Positions 8,634-20,600 of a DNA stretch of 64,000 nucleotides are shown here, in pieces. The stretch spans positions 124,001 through 188,000 of the forward strand of contig NZ_FOIJ01000005.1 of NCBI RefSeq assembly GCF_900111745.1, read 5' to 3'. Under the pieces are notes generated by a model. That model ran no database searches. It saw only the letters and a program-made list of their open reading frames with translations, and was not told the origin of the DNA. Made by a program: the position numbers and the translations under genes. The DNA comes from Stigmatella erecta (GTDB lineage Bacteria; Myxococcota; Myxococcia; Myxococcales; Myxococcaceae). Positions within the stretch are counted from its first letter, which is position 1, and each line of letters opens with the position of its first letter.

Positions 8634-9212
8634 TCAACCTACTCGACCGCTCTTCTTCTCCGACCGTCTCATCAAACCTACCGCCTCTTCCCACCGTCCA
8701 CTGGCCTTGAGACACAGCTCCACCAACTCCCTGGCGGCGCCATGGCCTCCGCGGTTCTGGGCCACGAAGTGGGCTTCTTGGCGCACTTCGGGTACGGCGT
8801 CCGCAGGACAGGAAGAAAGTCCTACGTGTGACATCGGACCCAGATCGTTCAGGTCGTCCCCCATATAAGCACAGGACTCAGGAGGTATGGAGAACTGGGT
8901 GAGCAGTTCTTCGAGGGCAGGGGTTTTTTCCTTCTTCCCCTGGAGGATAGCGGCAAGCCCGAGTTCTCGCCCGCGGACTTCGACGATGGTGGAGGTCCGC
9001 GCCGTGAGCAGGGCGGCGGGCAGCCCCATCAGCCGGGCCATCACCAGCGCATGGCCGTCCTTCACGTCGAAGCGCTTCATCAGCTCGCCGTCGCCGCCGT
9101 AGTACAGCCCCCCATCGGTGAGCACGCCATCCACGTCGAACACAAGCAGGCGCACCCGCGCGGCCCGCGCGGACAATTCCTCTTGGGTCGGCTTGGGCTG
9201 TGTCCCCGTCAT
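8634..9212 (-). CDS. kdsC: 3-deoxy-D-manno-octulosonate 8-phosphate phosphatase (KdsC-type HAD)
   Basis: Removes phosphate from Kdo-8-phosphate in lipopolysaccharide core synthesis. The HAD motif I nucleophile is in LLVFDVDGVLTDGG, motif II is the Thr of LLTARTS, and the C-terminal metal-binding motif is YMGDDLNDL. The 192 residues from the ATG at 9212 fit the family of small tetrameric HAD phosphatases without a cap; an upstream extension in the same frame would run into kdsA and is not used. It lies 31 bases downstream of kdsA. The C terminus is somewhat longer than the E. coli enzyme. Confidence 0.92.
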   Translation of the reverse strand: MTGTQPKPTQEELSARAARVRLLVFDVDGVLTDGGLYYGGDGELMKRFDVKDGHALVMARLMGLPAALLTARTSTIVEVRGRELGLAAILQGKKEKTPALEELLTQFSIPPESCAYMGDDLNDLGPMSHVGLSSCPADAVPEVRQEAHFVAQNRGGHGAARELVELCLKASGRWEEAVGLMRRSEKKSGRVG

Positions 9213-9243
9213 GGCTTGGCGGCTCCCCTCCCGAGACAGCACC

Positions 9244-11735
<2,492 letters not shown>

Positions 11736-11753
11736 TCAACGTTTCTGACGGGC

Positions 11754-11987
11754 TCAGGTGCCGTCAGGGCTCCCTGGCCGGGCGTGGGCGTAGTCCTTGG
11801 CCACGGGCTTGCCGGCCCGCCAGTCCCGCAGCGGACACTGGCGGCAGCTCCACCCGTCCCAGCCGCGCCTCACGGCCTGGTGCAGGCAGCCATCGTAATG
11901 AAGACAAAACAGGTTGCGCTGGGATTCGACCGCTTCCTCCTCGCGGAGGGCGCAGGGCAAGGGCGTGGGACAGGGTGTGATGGACAC
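11754..11987 (-). CDS. Small cysteine-rich protein of unknown function
   Basis: About 77 residues from a GTG at 11987 (MSITPCPTPLPCALREEE). The centre holds a conserved-looking Cys/His cluster, NLFCLHYDGCLHQAVRRGW, then SCRQCPLRDW, which could bind zinc or an iron-sulfur cluster. The C-terminal tail is polar and disordered in appearance. It precedes pyrG on the same strand, inside the pyrG-kdsA-kdsC transcript, and follows the terminator at 12091-12155. I do not recognise the family. The start is uncertain; the frame remains open for another 35 codons upstream, through sequence that includes the terminator's downstream flank. Confidence 0.6.
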   Translation of the reverse strand: MSITPCPTPLPCALREEEAVESQRNLFCLHYDGCLHQAVRRGWDGWSCRQCPLRDWRAGKPVAKDYAHARPGSPDGT

Positions 11988-12090
11988 GTCAGGGCTTCTC
12001 CCAGAATGCGAAACGGCTCCCCCCCCCTTGAGGGCCTGCAACAGGGAGACGGTCCACGCATTCCCGAGCCCCGGGTGGGCCCCCTGGGAC

Positions 12091-12155
12091 AAAAAAAGAG
12101 CCTGCGTTCCCCACGTGTCCCTTTCGGGTACGGCACGCGCGGGGAAAGCAGGCTC
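12091..12155 (-). terminator. Strong intrinsic terminator on the minus strand
   Basis: Read leftward, a stem GAGCCTGC / GCAGGCTC continues, after one mismatch, with a further 6 bp (TTCCCC/GGGGAA) and is followed directly by seven T residues. The loop itself folds again around a CCC-GAAA-GGG hairpin. This is a textbook Rho-independent terminator, rare in such high-GC DNA. It lies between a 16-codon frame (12188-12238) and the small Cys gene/pyrG, so it could end the ABC exporter transcript or act as an attenuator. Confidence 0.85.
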
Positions 12156-12187
12156 CGAACCGCTGGCATCACACTTCCGCCGGGTGG

Positions 12188-12238
12188 CTAAAGAGCCATG
12201 CCGACGGAGGTGGATGCCTGACGCTGACTGTCGTTCAA
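12188..12238 (-). CDS. Putative 16-residue micro-ORF or leader peptide
   Basis: A TTG at 12238 opens a 16-codon frame (MNDSQRQASTSVGMAL) ending at TAG. It is preceded by AAAGGAGGTGA, a near-perfect ribosome-binding site, with GGAGG seven bases from the TTG. A possible -10 (TAATAC at 12273-12268) lies just upstream with a poor -35. An overlapping ATG at 12243 gives only two codons. The strong terminator begins 33 bases after the stop. It may be a regulatory leader for the pyrG operon or a small RNA with a coding element; no repeated codon run that would point to classical amino-acid attenuation is present. Confidence 0.45.
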   Translation of the reverse strand: MNDSQRQASTSVGMAL

Positions 12239-12342
12239 GGCATCACCTCCTTTCGTCTGCGGCCTTAGTATTAACCGGGAGGGGATTTTCGCGCCAGCGC
12301 AGGGGGCGCGCGGTGTAGGCCCACAGGCTGCCTGGCTGCTCT

Positions 12343-14106
12343 TCAGGCCGCTACGAACTGCCGCTCCACGAGCCGGCGGTAGAGGCCCTCCTGGCTCATC
12401 AGCGCCGCGTGGCTTCCGCTCTGCACCACGTTGCCGCCTTGCAGCACCAGCACCCGGTGGGCGCCCATCACCGTGGAGAGGCGGTGGGCGATGATGAGCG
12501 TGGTGCGCCCCTGCATCAGCCGGTCCAGCGCGTCCTTCACCAGGTGCTCGCTCTCCGCGTCCAGCGCGCTCGTGGCCTCGTCCAGGATGAGCAGGCGCGG
12601 ATCCTTCAGCACCGCCCGGGCGATGGCCACGCGCTGCTTCTGGCCGCCGGAGAGCTGCACGCCGCGCTCACCCACCGGGGTCCGGTAGCCCTCCGGGAAC
12701 CGGCTGATGAAGTCGTGCGCGTTGGCGGCGCGCGCGGCCGCCTCCACCTCCGCGTCGCTGGCATCCATCCGGCCGTAGCGGATGTTCTCCGCGATGGAGG
12801 AGGAGAAGAGCAGCGGCTCCTGCGCCACCACGCCGATCTGCTGCCTCAGCCACTCCGGATCCAACGTCTTCAGGTCCTGGCCATCCAGCAGGACGCGGCC
12901 TTCCTGCGGATCATAGAGGCGCGTCAGCATGCTCGCGATGGTGGACTTGCCCGCCCCCGAGGGGCCGACGATGGCGACGATTTCGCCCGGGGCGATGGTG
13001 AGATCGATGCCCTGCAGCACCTGGATGTCCGGGCGCGTGGGGTAGGCGAAGTTCACCTCGCGCAGCTCGATGCGGCCCTCGACGTGGGCGGGACGCTCGC
13101 CCCCGGAGGTGGGGATGGTGGGCTTGCGGTCGATCAGCTCGAAGACGCGCTCGGCGGCCCCCGAGGCGCGCATGAAGTCCGCCCACAGCTCCGCCAGGGC
13201 CCCCAGCGAGAAGGCCACGAAGAGCGAGTAGACGAGGAAGGAGGTGAGGCCGCCCACCGACATGGCGCCGTCCACCACCAGCCGTCCGCCGTACCAGAGC
13301 ACCACCACGGCGGCCGCGAAGCCTCCGAAGGAGGCCACGGCCATGAAGATGGAGGCGTGGTGGATGCGGAGGCGCGCCAGCGCGAACGCCTTGTCCATGG
13401 CGCTGCGGTAGCGCGCCACCTCGTGCTTCTCCGCCGCGAAGGCGCGCACGGTGCGCACGCCCGACAGGCTCTCCTCGGCCACCTCGTTGGAGGTGGCCAG
13501 CGCGTCCTGCACTTCCTTGGCGATCCTGCGCACCCGCCGCCCGTACACCACCGCGCTCACCGCCACCGCGGGCACCACCGCCAGCATCAGCAGCGTGAGG
13601 ATCGGCGAGGTGTAGAAGAGCAGCGCCACGCCGCCCACCGCGGTGGCCAGGTTGCGCAGCACCATGGACACGTTCGCGCTCACGGTGTTCTGGAGCACGG
13701 TGGTGTCCGAGGCGAGGCGGTTGGTGAGCTCGCCCGTCTTTCGCTCGTCGAAGAAGGCCACCTCCTGGCCCATGAGGCTGGAGAAGAGCTTCTGCCGCAG
13801 GCTCGTCACCACGCGCTCGCCCGCGGTGGTGAACAGGTAGTAGCGCAGCGCGACCGACAGGGCCTGGATGGCGAGGATGACCGTCATCCCCAGCGCGGCC
13901 CGGTCAATCATCGCCCGGTCCCGTGAGCCCAGGGCCTCGTCGATGATGAGGCGCATCGCCTGGGGGTACAGCAGGCTCATGCCGCTGCCCAGGGCCAGGA
14001 AGAACGTTCCCGCCAGCAGGGTGCGGGCCTCTGGGCGGGCCAGGCTGGCAAGCCGGCGCAGCGTCAGCCGGGAGGGAAGGCGGGGTTTCGAGGGAGGCTT
14101 TTCCAC
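12343..14106 (-). CDS. ABC transporter, fused permease and ATPase (MsbA/lipid exporter-like)
   Basis: Half-transporter of 587 residues that should work as a homodimer in the inner membrane. The N-terminal ~320 residues hold about six membrane helices (ABC transmembrane type 1). The ATPase domain has Walker A GPSGAGKS, the Q-loop, the signature LSGGQKQR, Walker B LLILDEATSALD and the switch histidine in IIAHRLS. Family members export lipids, peptides or drugs. Its closeness to Kdo genes makes a lipid A role tempting, but the sequence alone does not settle the substrate. It is transcribed leftward toward the pyrG leader. Confidence 0.9.
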   Translation of the reverse strand: MEKPPSKPRLPSRLTLRRLASLARPEARTLLAGTFFLALGSGMSLLYPQAMRLIIDEALGSRDRAMIDRAALGMTVILAIQALSVALRYYLFTTAGERVVTSLRQKLFSSLMGQEVAFFDERKTGELTNRLASDTTVLQNTVSANVSMVLRNLATAVGGVALLFYTSPILTLLMLAVVPAVAVSAVVYGRRVRRIAKEVQDALATSNEVAEESLSGVRTVRAFAAEKHEVARYRSAMDKAFALARLRIHHASIFMAVASFGGFAAAVVVLWYGGRLVVDGAMSVGGLTSFLVYSLFVAFSLGALAELWADFMRASGAAERVFELIDRKPTIPTSGGERPAHVEGRIELREVNFAYPTRPDIQVLQGIDLTIAPGEIVAIVGPSGAGKSTIASMLTRLYDPQEGRVLLDGQDLKTLDPEWLRQQIGVVAQEPLLFSSSIAENIRYGRMDASDAEVEAAARAANAHDFISRFPEGYRTPVGERGVQLSGGQKQRVAIARAVLKDPRLLILDEATSALDAESEHLVKDALDRLMQGRTTLIIAHRLSTVMGAHRVLVLQGGNVVQSGSHAALMSQEGLYRRLVERQFVAA

Positions 14107-14221
14107 CGTCTCAGCCTAGCGCGGCTGGCCCCCAGACGCAGCGTCCATCGATGAACACCCTCTGCTGGCTCCTGCCTGGCAGGGTGCTAAGTCAGGAGCC
14201 TTTTCGCACGAGGTGAGAACC

Positions 14222-15070
14222 ATGGAACGGCGCGTCTTTGGAACGGCGGGGGTGTCGGTGCCGGTCATCGGGCAGGGGACCTGGCAGATGGAGAACGACG
14301 ACCGGGAGGGGGCCATCCGGGCCCTCCAGGCCGGCATGGACCTGGGGCTGACCCACCTGGACACGGCGGAGCTGTACGGGCGCGGCCGGGTGGAGGAGTC
14401 CATCGTGGCCCAGGCCATCGCCGGGCGGCGCGAGGCGGTGTTCCTCGTCTCCAAGGTGATGCCCTCGAACGCGACCTATGAGGGCACCTTGAAGGCGTGC
14501 GAGCGCAGCCTCCAGCGCCTGAGGACCGACCGGCTGGACTGCTACCTGCTGCACTGGCCTGGCTCCCACCCCCTGGAGCACACCGTGCGCGCCTTCGAGG
14601 CGCTGGTGCGCGATGGGAAGATCCGCTCCTGGGGGGTGAGCAACTTCGGCGTCGAGGAGCTGGAGGAGGCGGTGCGCATCGCGGGCCCGGGCCGCATTGT
14701 CTGCAACCAGGTGCTCTACCACCTGGAGGAGCGCGCCATCGAGCACAGGGTCCTGCCCTGGTGCGAGCGCGCGAACATCGCCGTGGTGGGCTACAGCCCC
14801 TTTGGCAACGGCCACTTTCCCCGGCCGGACAGCGCGGGCGGCCGGGTGCTGGCCGCGGTGGCCCAGGCGCACGGGGCCACCCCCTATCAGGTGGCGCTTC
14901 AGTTCCTGGTGCGCCGCCCCGGCCTGTTCACCATCCCCAAGGCCAGCCACGAGCCGCATGCGCGCGACAACGCCGCCGCGGCCGGGCTGCGGCTCTCCCC
15001 GGAGGAGCTGGCCCGGATCGACGCCGCGTTCCCGCGGGGCCCCGACACCGGGGAGCTGCCCCTCCTCTGA
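14222..15070 (+). CDS. Aldo/keto reductase
   Basis: NADPH-dependent oxidoreductase of the aldo/keto reductase superfamily with a TIM barrel. The catalytic tetrad can be placed: Asp and Tyr in HLDTAELYGRG, Lys in LVSKVMP and His in YLLHWPGS. The cofactor-binding end is IPKASHEPHARDN. The ATG at 14222 follows GAGGTGAG at good distance, so it is preferred over the in-frame GTG at 14213. The protein is 282 residues, a usual length. The substrate cannot be inferred. It diverges from the ABC exporter gene across 115 bases and is convergent with the next gene. Confidence 0.93.
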   Translation: MERRVFGTAGVSVPVIGQGTWQMENDDREGAIRALQAGMDLGLTHLDTAELYGRGRVEESIVAQAIAGRREAVFLVSKVMPSNATYEGTLKACERSLQRLRTDRLDCYLLHWPGSHPLEHTVRAFEALVRDGKIRSWGVSNFGVEELEEAVRIAGPGRIVCNQVLYHLEERAIEHRVLPWCERANIAVVGYSPFGNGHFPRPDSAGGRVLAAVAQAHGATPYQVALQFLVRRPGLFTIPKASHEPHARDNAAAAGLRLSPEELARIDAAFPRGPDTGELPLL

Positions 15071-15084
15071 GCCATCCGCCTGCG

Positions 15085-15951
15085 TCAGAGCGGCTCGATG
15101 GAGCGGCTCTTCCACTCCTGGAGGTGCTGCTTCGGGTAGCTCACCTGCACGGAGCCGTCCTCGGGGGAGCGTGACAGCAGGCGCAAATCCTCGGGCGGAA
15201 TGTGCTCGAGCAGGTCGAACGAGTGCGTGGCGATGATGACCTGGACGGGCCGGACGCCCGGCGAGCCCACGGTCATCCGGCGCAGCATCGCCACCACTTG
15301 CCGCAGCAGGCGCGAGTGCAGCCCGCGCTCGGGCTCGTCCAGCGTGAGCACATCCGGCAGCGGTTTCTGGTACGGCAGGACCAGGAAGGCCATGAGGTAC
15401 ATCACGCTCTCGGCCACCTGGGCCGGCGTGAACCAGAGGCCCGGCTGCCAGCGGTCCTGGAAGCGCAGCTGGTGGGTGCGCGGCCCCGTCTGGTGCAGGC
15501 TCACGGCCTTGAGGGAGGGGACCAGCAGGCTCAGCTGGCTCACCACCGCCTCGCGCTGGGCGGGCTCGAGCGAGGCGAAGACGCTGGCGAGGTTCTCCCC
15601 GGTGGGGTGCAGCATCGTGACGCGCCCCATGAGGCTGTCGTTGCGCAGTGCGCCAATGTCCAGCGCCAGGCTCTGGACCGAGTGCCCGTGCAGGGACATG
15701 GAATCGAACGCCGAGAGCGGGAAGATGCGGCGCACCTGCTTTCCATCATCGAACGTCCACTGGAGCGACATGCGCAGCGTCGTGTCCATGCGCCAGTAGT
15801 CCGAGGGTTCACAGGCCAGCCGGTAGTGCATGCCCTCCAGCACCGACGTCTTTCCGGACGAGCTGGAGCCCACCAGGACCGTGAGGGGCTGGAGTTGTAA
15901 CTCCACGTCTTTGAGACACCGGAAATTCTCGAAATGGACCGAGCGGATCAT
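15085..15951 (-). CDS. AAA family ATPase (RecF/SMC-like, AAA_21 type)
   Basis: The protein opens with IRSVHFENFRCLKDVELQL and a Walker A LVGSSSSGKTSVLEG, the layout of RecF/OLD-type ATPases. Walker B and signature are in DVLTLDEPERGLHSRLL, and a final switch histidine is in VIIATHSFDLLEHI. With 288 residues there is no room for a coiled-coil arm or a nuclease domain, so it is a minimal ATPase head. It may be a solitary regulatory ATPase; no effector such as a TOPRIM nuclease or HNH partner lies next to it, which argues against a two-gene defence system. Confidence 0.85.
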   Translation of the reverse strand: MIRSVHFENFRCLKDVELQLQPLTVLVGSSSSGKTSVLEGMHYRLACEPSDYWRMDTTLRMSLQWTFDDGKQVRRIFPLSAFDSMSLHGHSVQSLALDIGALRNDSLMGRVTMLHPTGENLASVFASLEPAQREAVVSQLSLLVPSLKAVSLHQTGPRTHQLRFQDRWQPGLWFTPAQVAESVMYLMAFLVLPYQKPLPDVLTLDEPERGLHSRLLRQVVAMLRRMTVGSPGVRPVQVIIATHSFDLLEHIPPEDLRLLSRSPEDGSVQVSYPKQHLQEWKSRSIEPL

Positions 15952-16138
15952 GGCCGTTCATCCTGCCGGGAGAGCGTCACGTGCGTGCGTGGTATCGCCC
16001 CATGACATGTGCATCTGGCCAGGGCGGTGAGTCCCACCGCCCTCCGGATGGACACAGGTTTTGATTCTGGTCACAGGTGATGTTTGATGTTTGTCCCAAT
16101 TGTAGGACACGGCGCACCTCGACACCAAGGGGGGGAGC

Positions 16139-17587
16139 ATGCACCTGAGCGAATACATCCGGTTCGATGGCATGGGACTGGCCTCGCTGGTCCAGCGCAA
16201 GGAGGTGTCCCCCGCAGAGCTGGTCCGGGTGGCCTTCCAGGCCATCGCGGCCGTGAATCCCTCGCTCAATGCCGTCATCGCCACGCTGGAGGATGAGGCC
16301 CAGGCCTCCCTGACGCGAGGCTTGCCCGCTGGGCCGTTCACCGGGGTGCCTTTCCTCATCAAGGATCTGGGGGTGCATGCGGCGCAGATCCCGTCCTCTC
16401 AGGGAACCCGGACCTTCAAGGGCCTGGTATTTCCCCACGACAGCGCCCTGATGGCGCGCTACCGCCGTGCGGGCCTGGTGCTCGTGGGCCGCACCAATGC
16501 GCCCGAGCTGGGGCTGAACATCTCCACCGAGCCCCTGGCGTGGGGGCCGTCCCGCAACCCCTGGCACCTGGCGTTCAGCCCCGGGGGCTCCAGTGGCGGC
16601 TCGGCGGCGGCGGTGAGCGCCGGCATGGTGCCCATGGCCTACGGCAACGATGGTGGCGGTTCCATCCGCGTGCCGGCCGGGCTGTGTGGCCTCTTCGGGT
16701 TGAAGCCGACCCGGGGCCGCATCAGCTCCGGCCCTGGGGCCGGGGAACTCCTGAACGGCTTCGGGACCGAGCACGTCCTGACCCGCTCGGTGCGCGACAG
16801 CGCGGCGATGCTGGACGTCTCCGCCGGGCCCGAGGTGGGGGACCCCTACGGGATTCCCCCGCCCGCGCGGCCGTTCCTGGAGGAAGTGGGGCGGGAGCCC
16901 GGGCGGTTGCGCATCGGCGTGTGCCGGGCGGCGCCCCTGGGAGACCCGGTCAGCCCCGAGTGCCTGCAGGCCCTGGACGAGGCGGTCCGGCTGTGCGCCT
17001 CCCTGGGGCACGAGCTCGTCGAGGTGCCCCCGCCCTTCAATGGCGCGCTGCTGGAGCAGATCCTCCTGTCGCTCTGGAGCACCGCCCTGCTGGGGTGGGC
17101 CAGCGGGCTGTCCGCCATGAGCGGGCTGCCCCTTCAGGAGGAGAACTTCGAGCGGACGACCTGGGCCACCCTGGAGCATGGGCGCCGCGTCACGGGGGGC
17201 GAGGTCCAGGCGGCCCTGGCGATGCTCAATCAGTTCAGCCGGGAGTCGGGGCGCTTCTTCGTGGACCACGACTTGCTGCTGACCCCCCCCTATGCGCTGC
17301 CCGCCTTGCCGCTCGGCCTGCTGGATGCCAACGCGCCGCTGACCTTCCCCCAGTGGATGCGGCGGCTCCAGTCCGTCTGTCCTTTCACCACGCAGGCCAA
17401 CGCCACCGGGCAGCCCGCCATGAGCGTGCCGCTCTCCTGGAGCGCGCAGGGGCTCCCCATCGGGGCCCACTTCGTCGGCCGCTGGGGCGATGAGGCCACG
17501 CTGCTGCGGCTGGCCGGCCAGCTCGAGCGGGCCCAGCCCTGGGCCCACCGCAGGCCTCCCCATCACGCCGCCGTGTCCCAGGCCTAG
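16139..17587 (+). CDS. Amidase, amidase-signature family
   Basis: Hydrolyses carboxamides through a Ser-cisSer-Lys triad. The lysine is in PFLIKDLG, the cis-serine in GGSSGGSAAAVSAGM and the nucleophile serine in NDGGGSIRVPAGLCGLFGLKPTRGR. The protein has 482 residues, normal for the family, and ends with the usual GQPAMSVPLSW and GLPIGAHFVG segments. The ATG at 16139 is preceded by a G-rich ribosome-binding site. No signal peptide is visible. It is the last gene before the TOMM locus and, given its direction, might be read with it, but an 87-base gap separates them. Substrate unknown. Confidence 0.93.
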   Translation: MHLSEYIRFDGMGLASLVQRKEVSPAELVRVAFQAIAAVNPSLNAVIATLEDEAQASLTRGLPAGPFTGVPFLIKDLGVHAAQIPSSQGTRTFKGLVFPHDSALMARYRRAGLVLVGRTNAPELGLNISTEPLAWGPSRNPWHLAFSPGGSSGGSAAAVSAGMVPMAYGNDGGGSIRVPAGLCGLFGLKPTRGRISSGPGAGELLNGFGTEHVLTRSVRDSAAMLDVSAGPEVGDPYGIPPPARPFLEEVGREPGRLRIGVCRAAPLGDPVSPECLQALDEAVRLCASLGHELVEVPPPFNGALLEQILLSLWSTALLGWASGLSAMSGLPLQEENFERTTWATLEHGRRVTGGEVQAALAMLNQFSRESGRFFVDHDLLLTPPYALPALPLGLLDANAPLTFPQWMRRLQSVCPFTTQANATGQPAMSVPLSWSAQGLPIGAHFVGRWGDEATLLRLAGQLERAQPWAHRRPPHHAAVSQA

Positions 17588-17674
17588 CCCGGCGGCACGT
17601 GTCTCGACAGGCCACCGCCCGTGGGTTTGAATCTTTCCAGACGGCTTTCACGCGGTGGCTGAAGGGTTTCTATC

Positions 17675-20600
17675 TTGGCTTCGATCACAGCGGGGATGGT
17701 GTTCCAGGATCGCTACGAGATCCTCTCGAAGCTAGGCGAAGGGGGATTTGGCGAGGTCTACCGGGCGCGTCAGCAAGTGACGCAGCACGAGGTGGCCATC
17801 AAGGTCCTGCGGACCTTCCACTCCGCCGAGGAGCACCAGGTCGCGCGCTTCCAGCGCGAGATGCAGGTGTGCGCCCAGCTCCATCACCCCAACATCGTGC
17901 GGCTCATCGACTCGGGAAAAGCCGAGCCGGACCTGCTCTACACCGTCTTCGAGTACGTGCCGGGCCGCACCCTGGCCGAAGTGCTGGCCGCCGAAGGGGC
18001 CTTGTCCCCCGGGGAGTCCGTGCACCTGATGCTCCAGGTGCTGGATGCGCTGAGCTGCGCGCACAACCAGGGCGTCATCCACCGGGACCTCAAGCCCCAG
18101 AACATCATGCTTTCCCACACCGGGGCGCGCCGCAACGCGATGGTGCTCGACTTCGGCCTGGGCACGCTGGCCACGGAGGGCAAGGAGGACCTGGCGCGCA
18201 TCACCCGGACCCACGAGATGCTGGGGACGCCCACCTACGCGGCCCCCGAGCAGCTCCGGGGTGAGCCCGTCACCGCGGGCTCGGATCTCTACTCCTGGGG
18301 GCTCATCTTCCTGGAGTGCCTCACCGGGCAGCGCATGGTGGACGGCGCCACCGTGCAGCAGGTGATTTTCAAGCAGCTCGGCCCGGACCCCATCGCCATT
18401 CCGGAGTGGCTCGAACACCACCGGCTGGGCCAGCTCCTGCGCAAGGTGACGAGCAAGGACGTGAAGGGGCGCGAGCTCTCCGCCCAGCGCGTGGTGCGGG
18501 AGCTGGAGCTGGGCGCCGTGGAAGGCTGGCCGATGGAGGGGGGCAAGGGCGCGGAGCCCACGGCCGCGCCGCTGCTGGCCCCGGGCCTCCTCGAGGGCCA
18601 GGCCCGCGGGGAGCGCCGCCAGCTCACCGCCGTCTGTTGCCACGTGAGCCTCTTCACGTCCGGCGAGGAGGACGACGAGGAGCTGGACCTGTCGCTCCGG
18701 GCGCTGCACGCCACGTGCTCTTTCATCGCCCGCCGCCATGGCGCCCACGTGGGGAGCGTGCTCGGCGAGTGGATGCTGTTCTACTTCGGCTACCCCCGGG
18801 CGGAGGAGGACGATGCGCGCCGGGCGGCCCGGGCCACCCTGGAGATGGCCGCGCAGATGGAGCGCAGGGGCGCGGAGCTGAAGGCGGAAGGGCCGCGCCG
18901 CCTGGAGTTCCGGGCGGGACTCCACACGGGCCTCGTCATCAGCCAGGATCCGTACGCGCCCCAGCGCGTGGACCTGCCCTCCCTGGTGGGCACCACGCCC
19001 AACCGGGCGGTGCGGATGCAGGCGCGGGCCGCGCCCGGCACCATCCTGGTCAGCGAGGCCACCTCCAAGCTGCTGCGCGGGCACTTCTCGCTCGATGAGC
19101 AGGGCCGCCAGGAGGGGGCACCGGGCCAGGAGGAGGGGGCCTTCCGGTTGCTGCACGAGAACCGCATCTCCCCCACCAGCCTCGACGGGGTCATCACCCT
19201 GCCGCTGTATGGCCGCGCCGAGGAGCTGGAGCTGCTGCGGCAGCGCTGGGCGCAGACGGTGCAGGGGACGGGCCAGAGCATCCTGCTGTCCGGAGAGCCG
19301 GGCATCGGCAAGTCCCGGCTGGTGCATGAGCTGGTCCGCAAGGTGCGCGGCACGCCGCACGCCTTCCTGGAGTGCCGCTGCGCACCGGAAGGCCGCAACA
19401 ACGCCCTGTCCCCGGTGGTGGAGCTGCTGGAGACGCTGCTGGGCATCGGCCGCCACGCGGAGCCCGGCCAGGCCTTGGCGGCGATCGAGGCGCTGCTGAC
19501 CCAGCACGGCTTCCCGCTCGCCGAGGCCATGCCCCTGTTCGCGGGCCTGCTGTCGGTCAGGGGCAGCTCGGGCCAGTACCCGGTCCCGGAGGTGTCTCCC
19601 CAGCGCGCCAAGGAGCTGACGCTCGAGCTGCTGGTGTCGCTCTTCTTCGAGATGTCCGGGCAGCAGCCCCTGTTGTTGCTCGTCGAGGATCTGCACTGGG
19701 CGGATCCGACGACGCTGGAGCTGCTCGGGCAGCTCGTCGAGGACTGCTCCACCACGCGGCTGTGCCTGGTGCTCACCGCGCGCTCGGAGTTCGTCCCCCA
19801 GGGGGCCATGGCGCGGGTGCTCCAGGTGCAGCTGAGCCGGCTGGACCGGCAGCGCGCGGAGGAGATGGTGAAGGGGCTCACCCAGCAGGTTCCGCTGCCG
19901 CGCGAGCTGGTGGAGCAGCTGGTGAACCGCACGGACGGGGTGCCGCTCTTCCTCGAAGAGCTGACGCGCATGGTGATGGACACGCTGCCCGCGCGCGCGA
20001 GCGACCGGACCTGGACGCCCACGCGGCTGGCCATTCCCAGCACCCTGCGCGACTCCTTGATGGCGCGGCTGGACCGGCTGGGGGCCGCGCGGGAGACGGC
20101 GCAACTCGCCGCGGCGCTGGGCCGGGATTTCAGCTACGAGGTGCTCAAGGCCGTCTCCTCCCGCCCGGACGCGGAGCTGCAGCGGGACTTACGGGCGCTG
20201 GCGGACGCGGACCTCGTCCACCGCCGGCGGGGCGTGCGCAGCCCCACCTACCTCTTCAAGCACGCGCTCATCCGGGACACGGCCTACGAGTCCATGCTCC
20301 GGCCCATGCGCCGGGAGGTGCATGCGCGCATCGCGGCCACGCTGGAGCAGCATTTTCCGGAGCTGGTGACCACGCGCGCGGACCTGCTGGCCCTGCACCA
20401 TGCCGCGGCGGACCAGAAGCGCCAGGCGCTGGACTATGCCCAGAAGGCGGCGCTCGGGGCGCTGATGCGCTCGGCCAACGCCGAGGCCGAGGCCCATGTC
20501 ACCGAGGCGCTGGGCTGGCTGGAGGTGGTGGAGGACGTGCGTGAGCGGGCGCAGCTCGAGCTGGGGCTCAACGGCATCCTCATTCCGGCCCGCATGAGCA

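Noticed and set aside
15085..15951. Two-gene ATPase/nuclease defence system
   Set aside because: The ATPase has no fused or adjacent nuclease; its neighbours are an aldo/keto reductase and an amidase.
17732..20104. A 790-codon minus-strand frame opposite the kinase/cyclase fusion
   Set aside because: It has no recognised motif, while the plus-strand frame has intact kinase and ATPase signatures.
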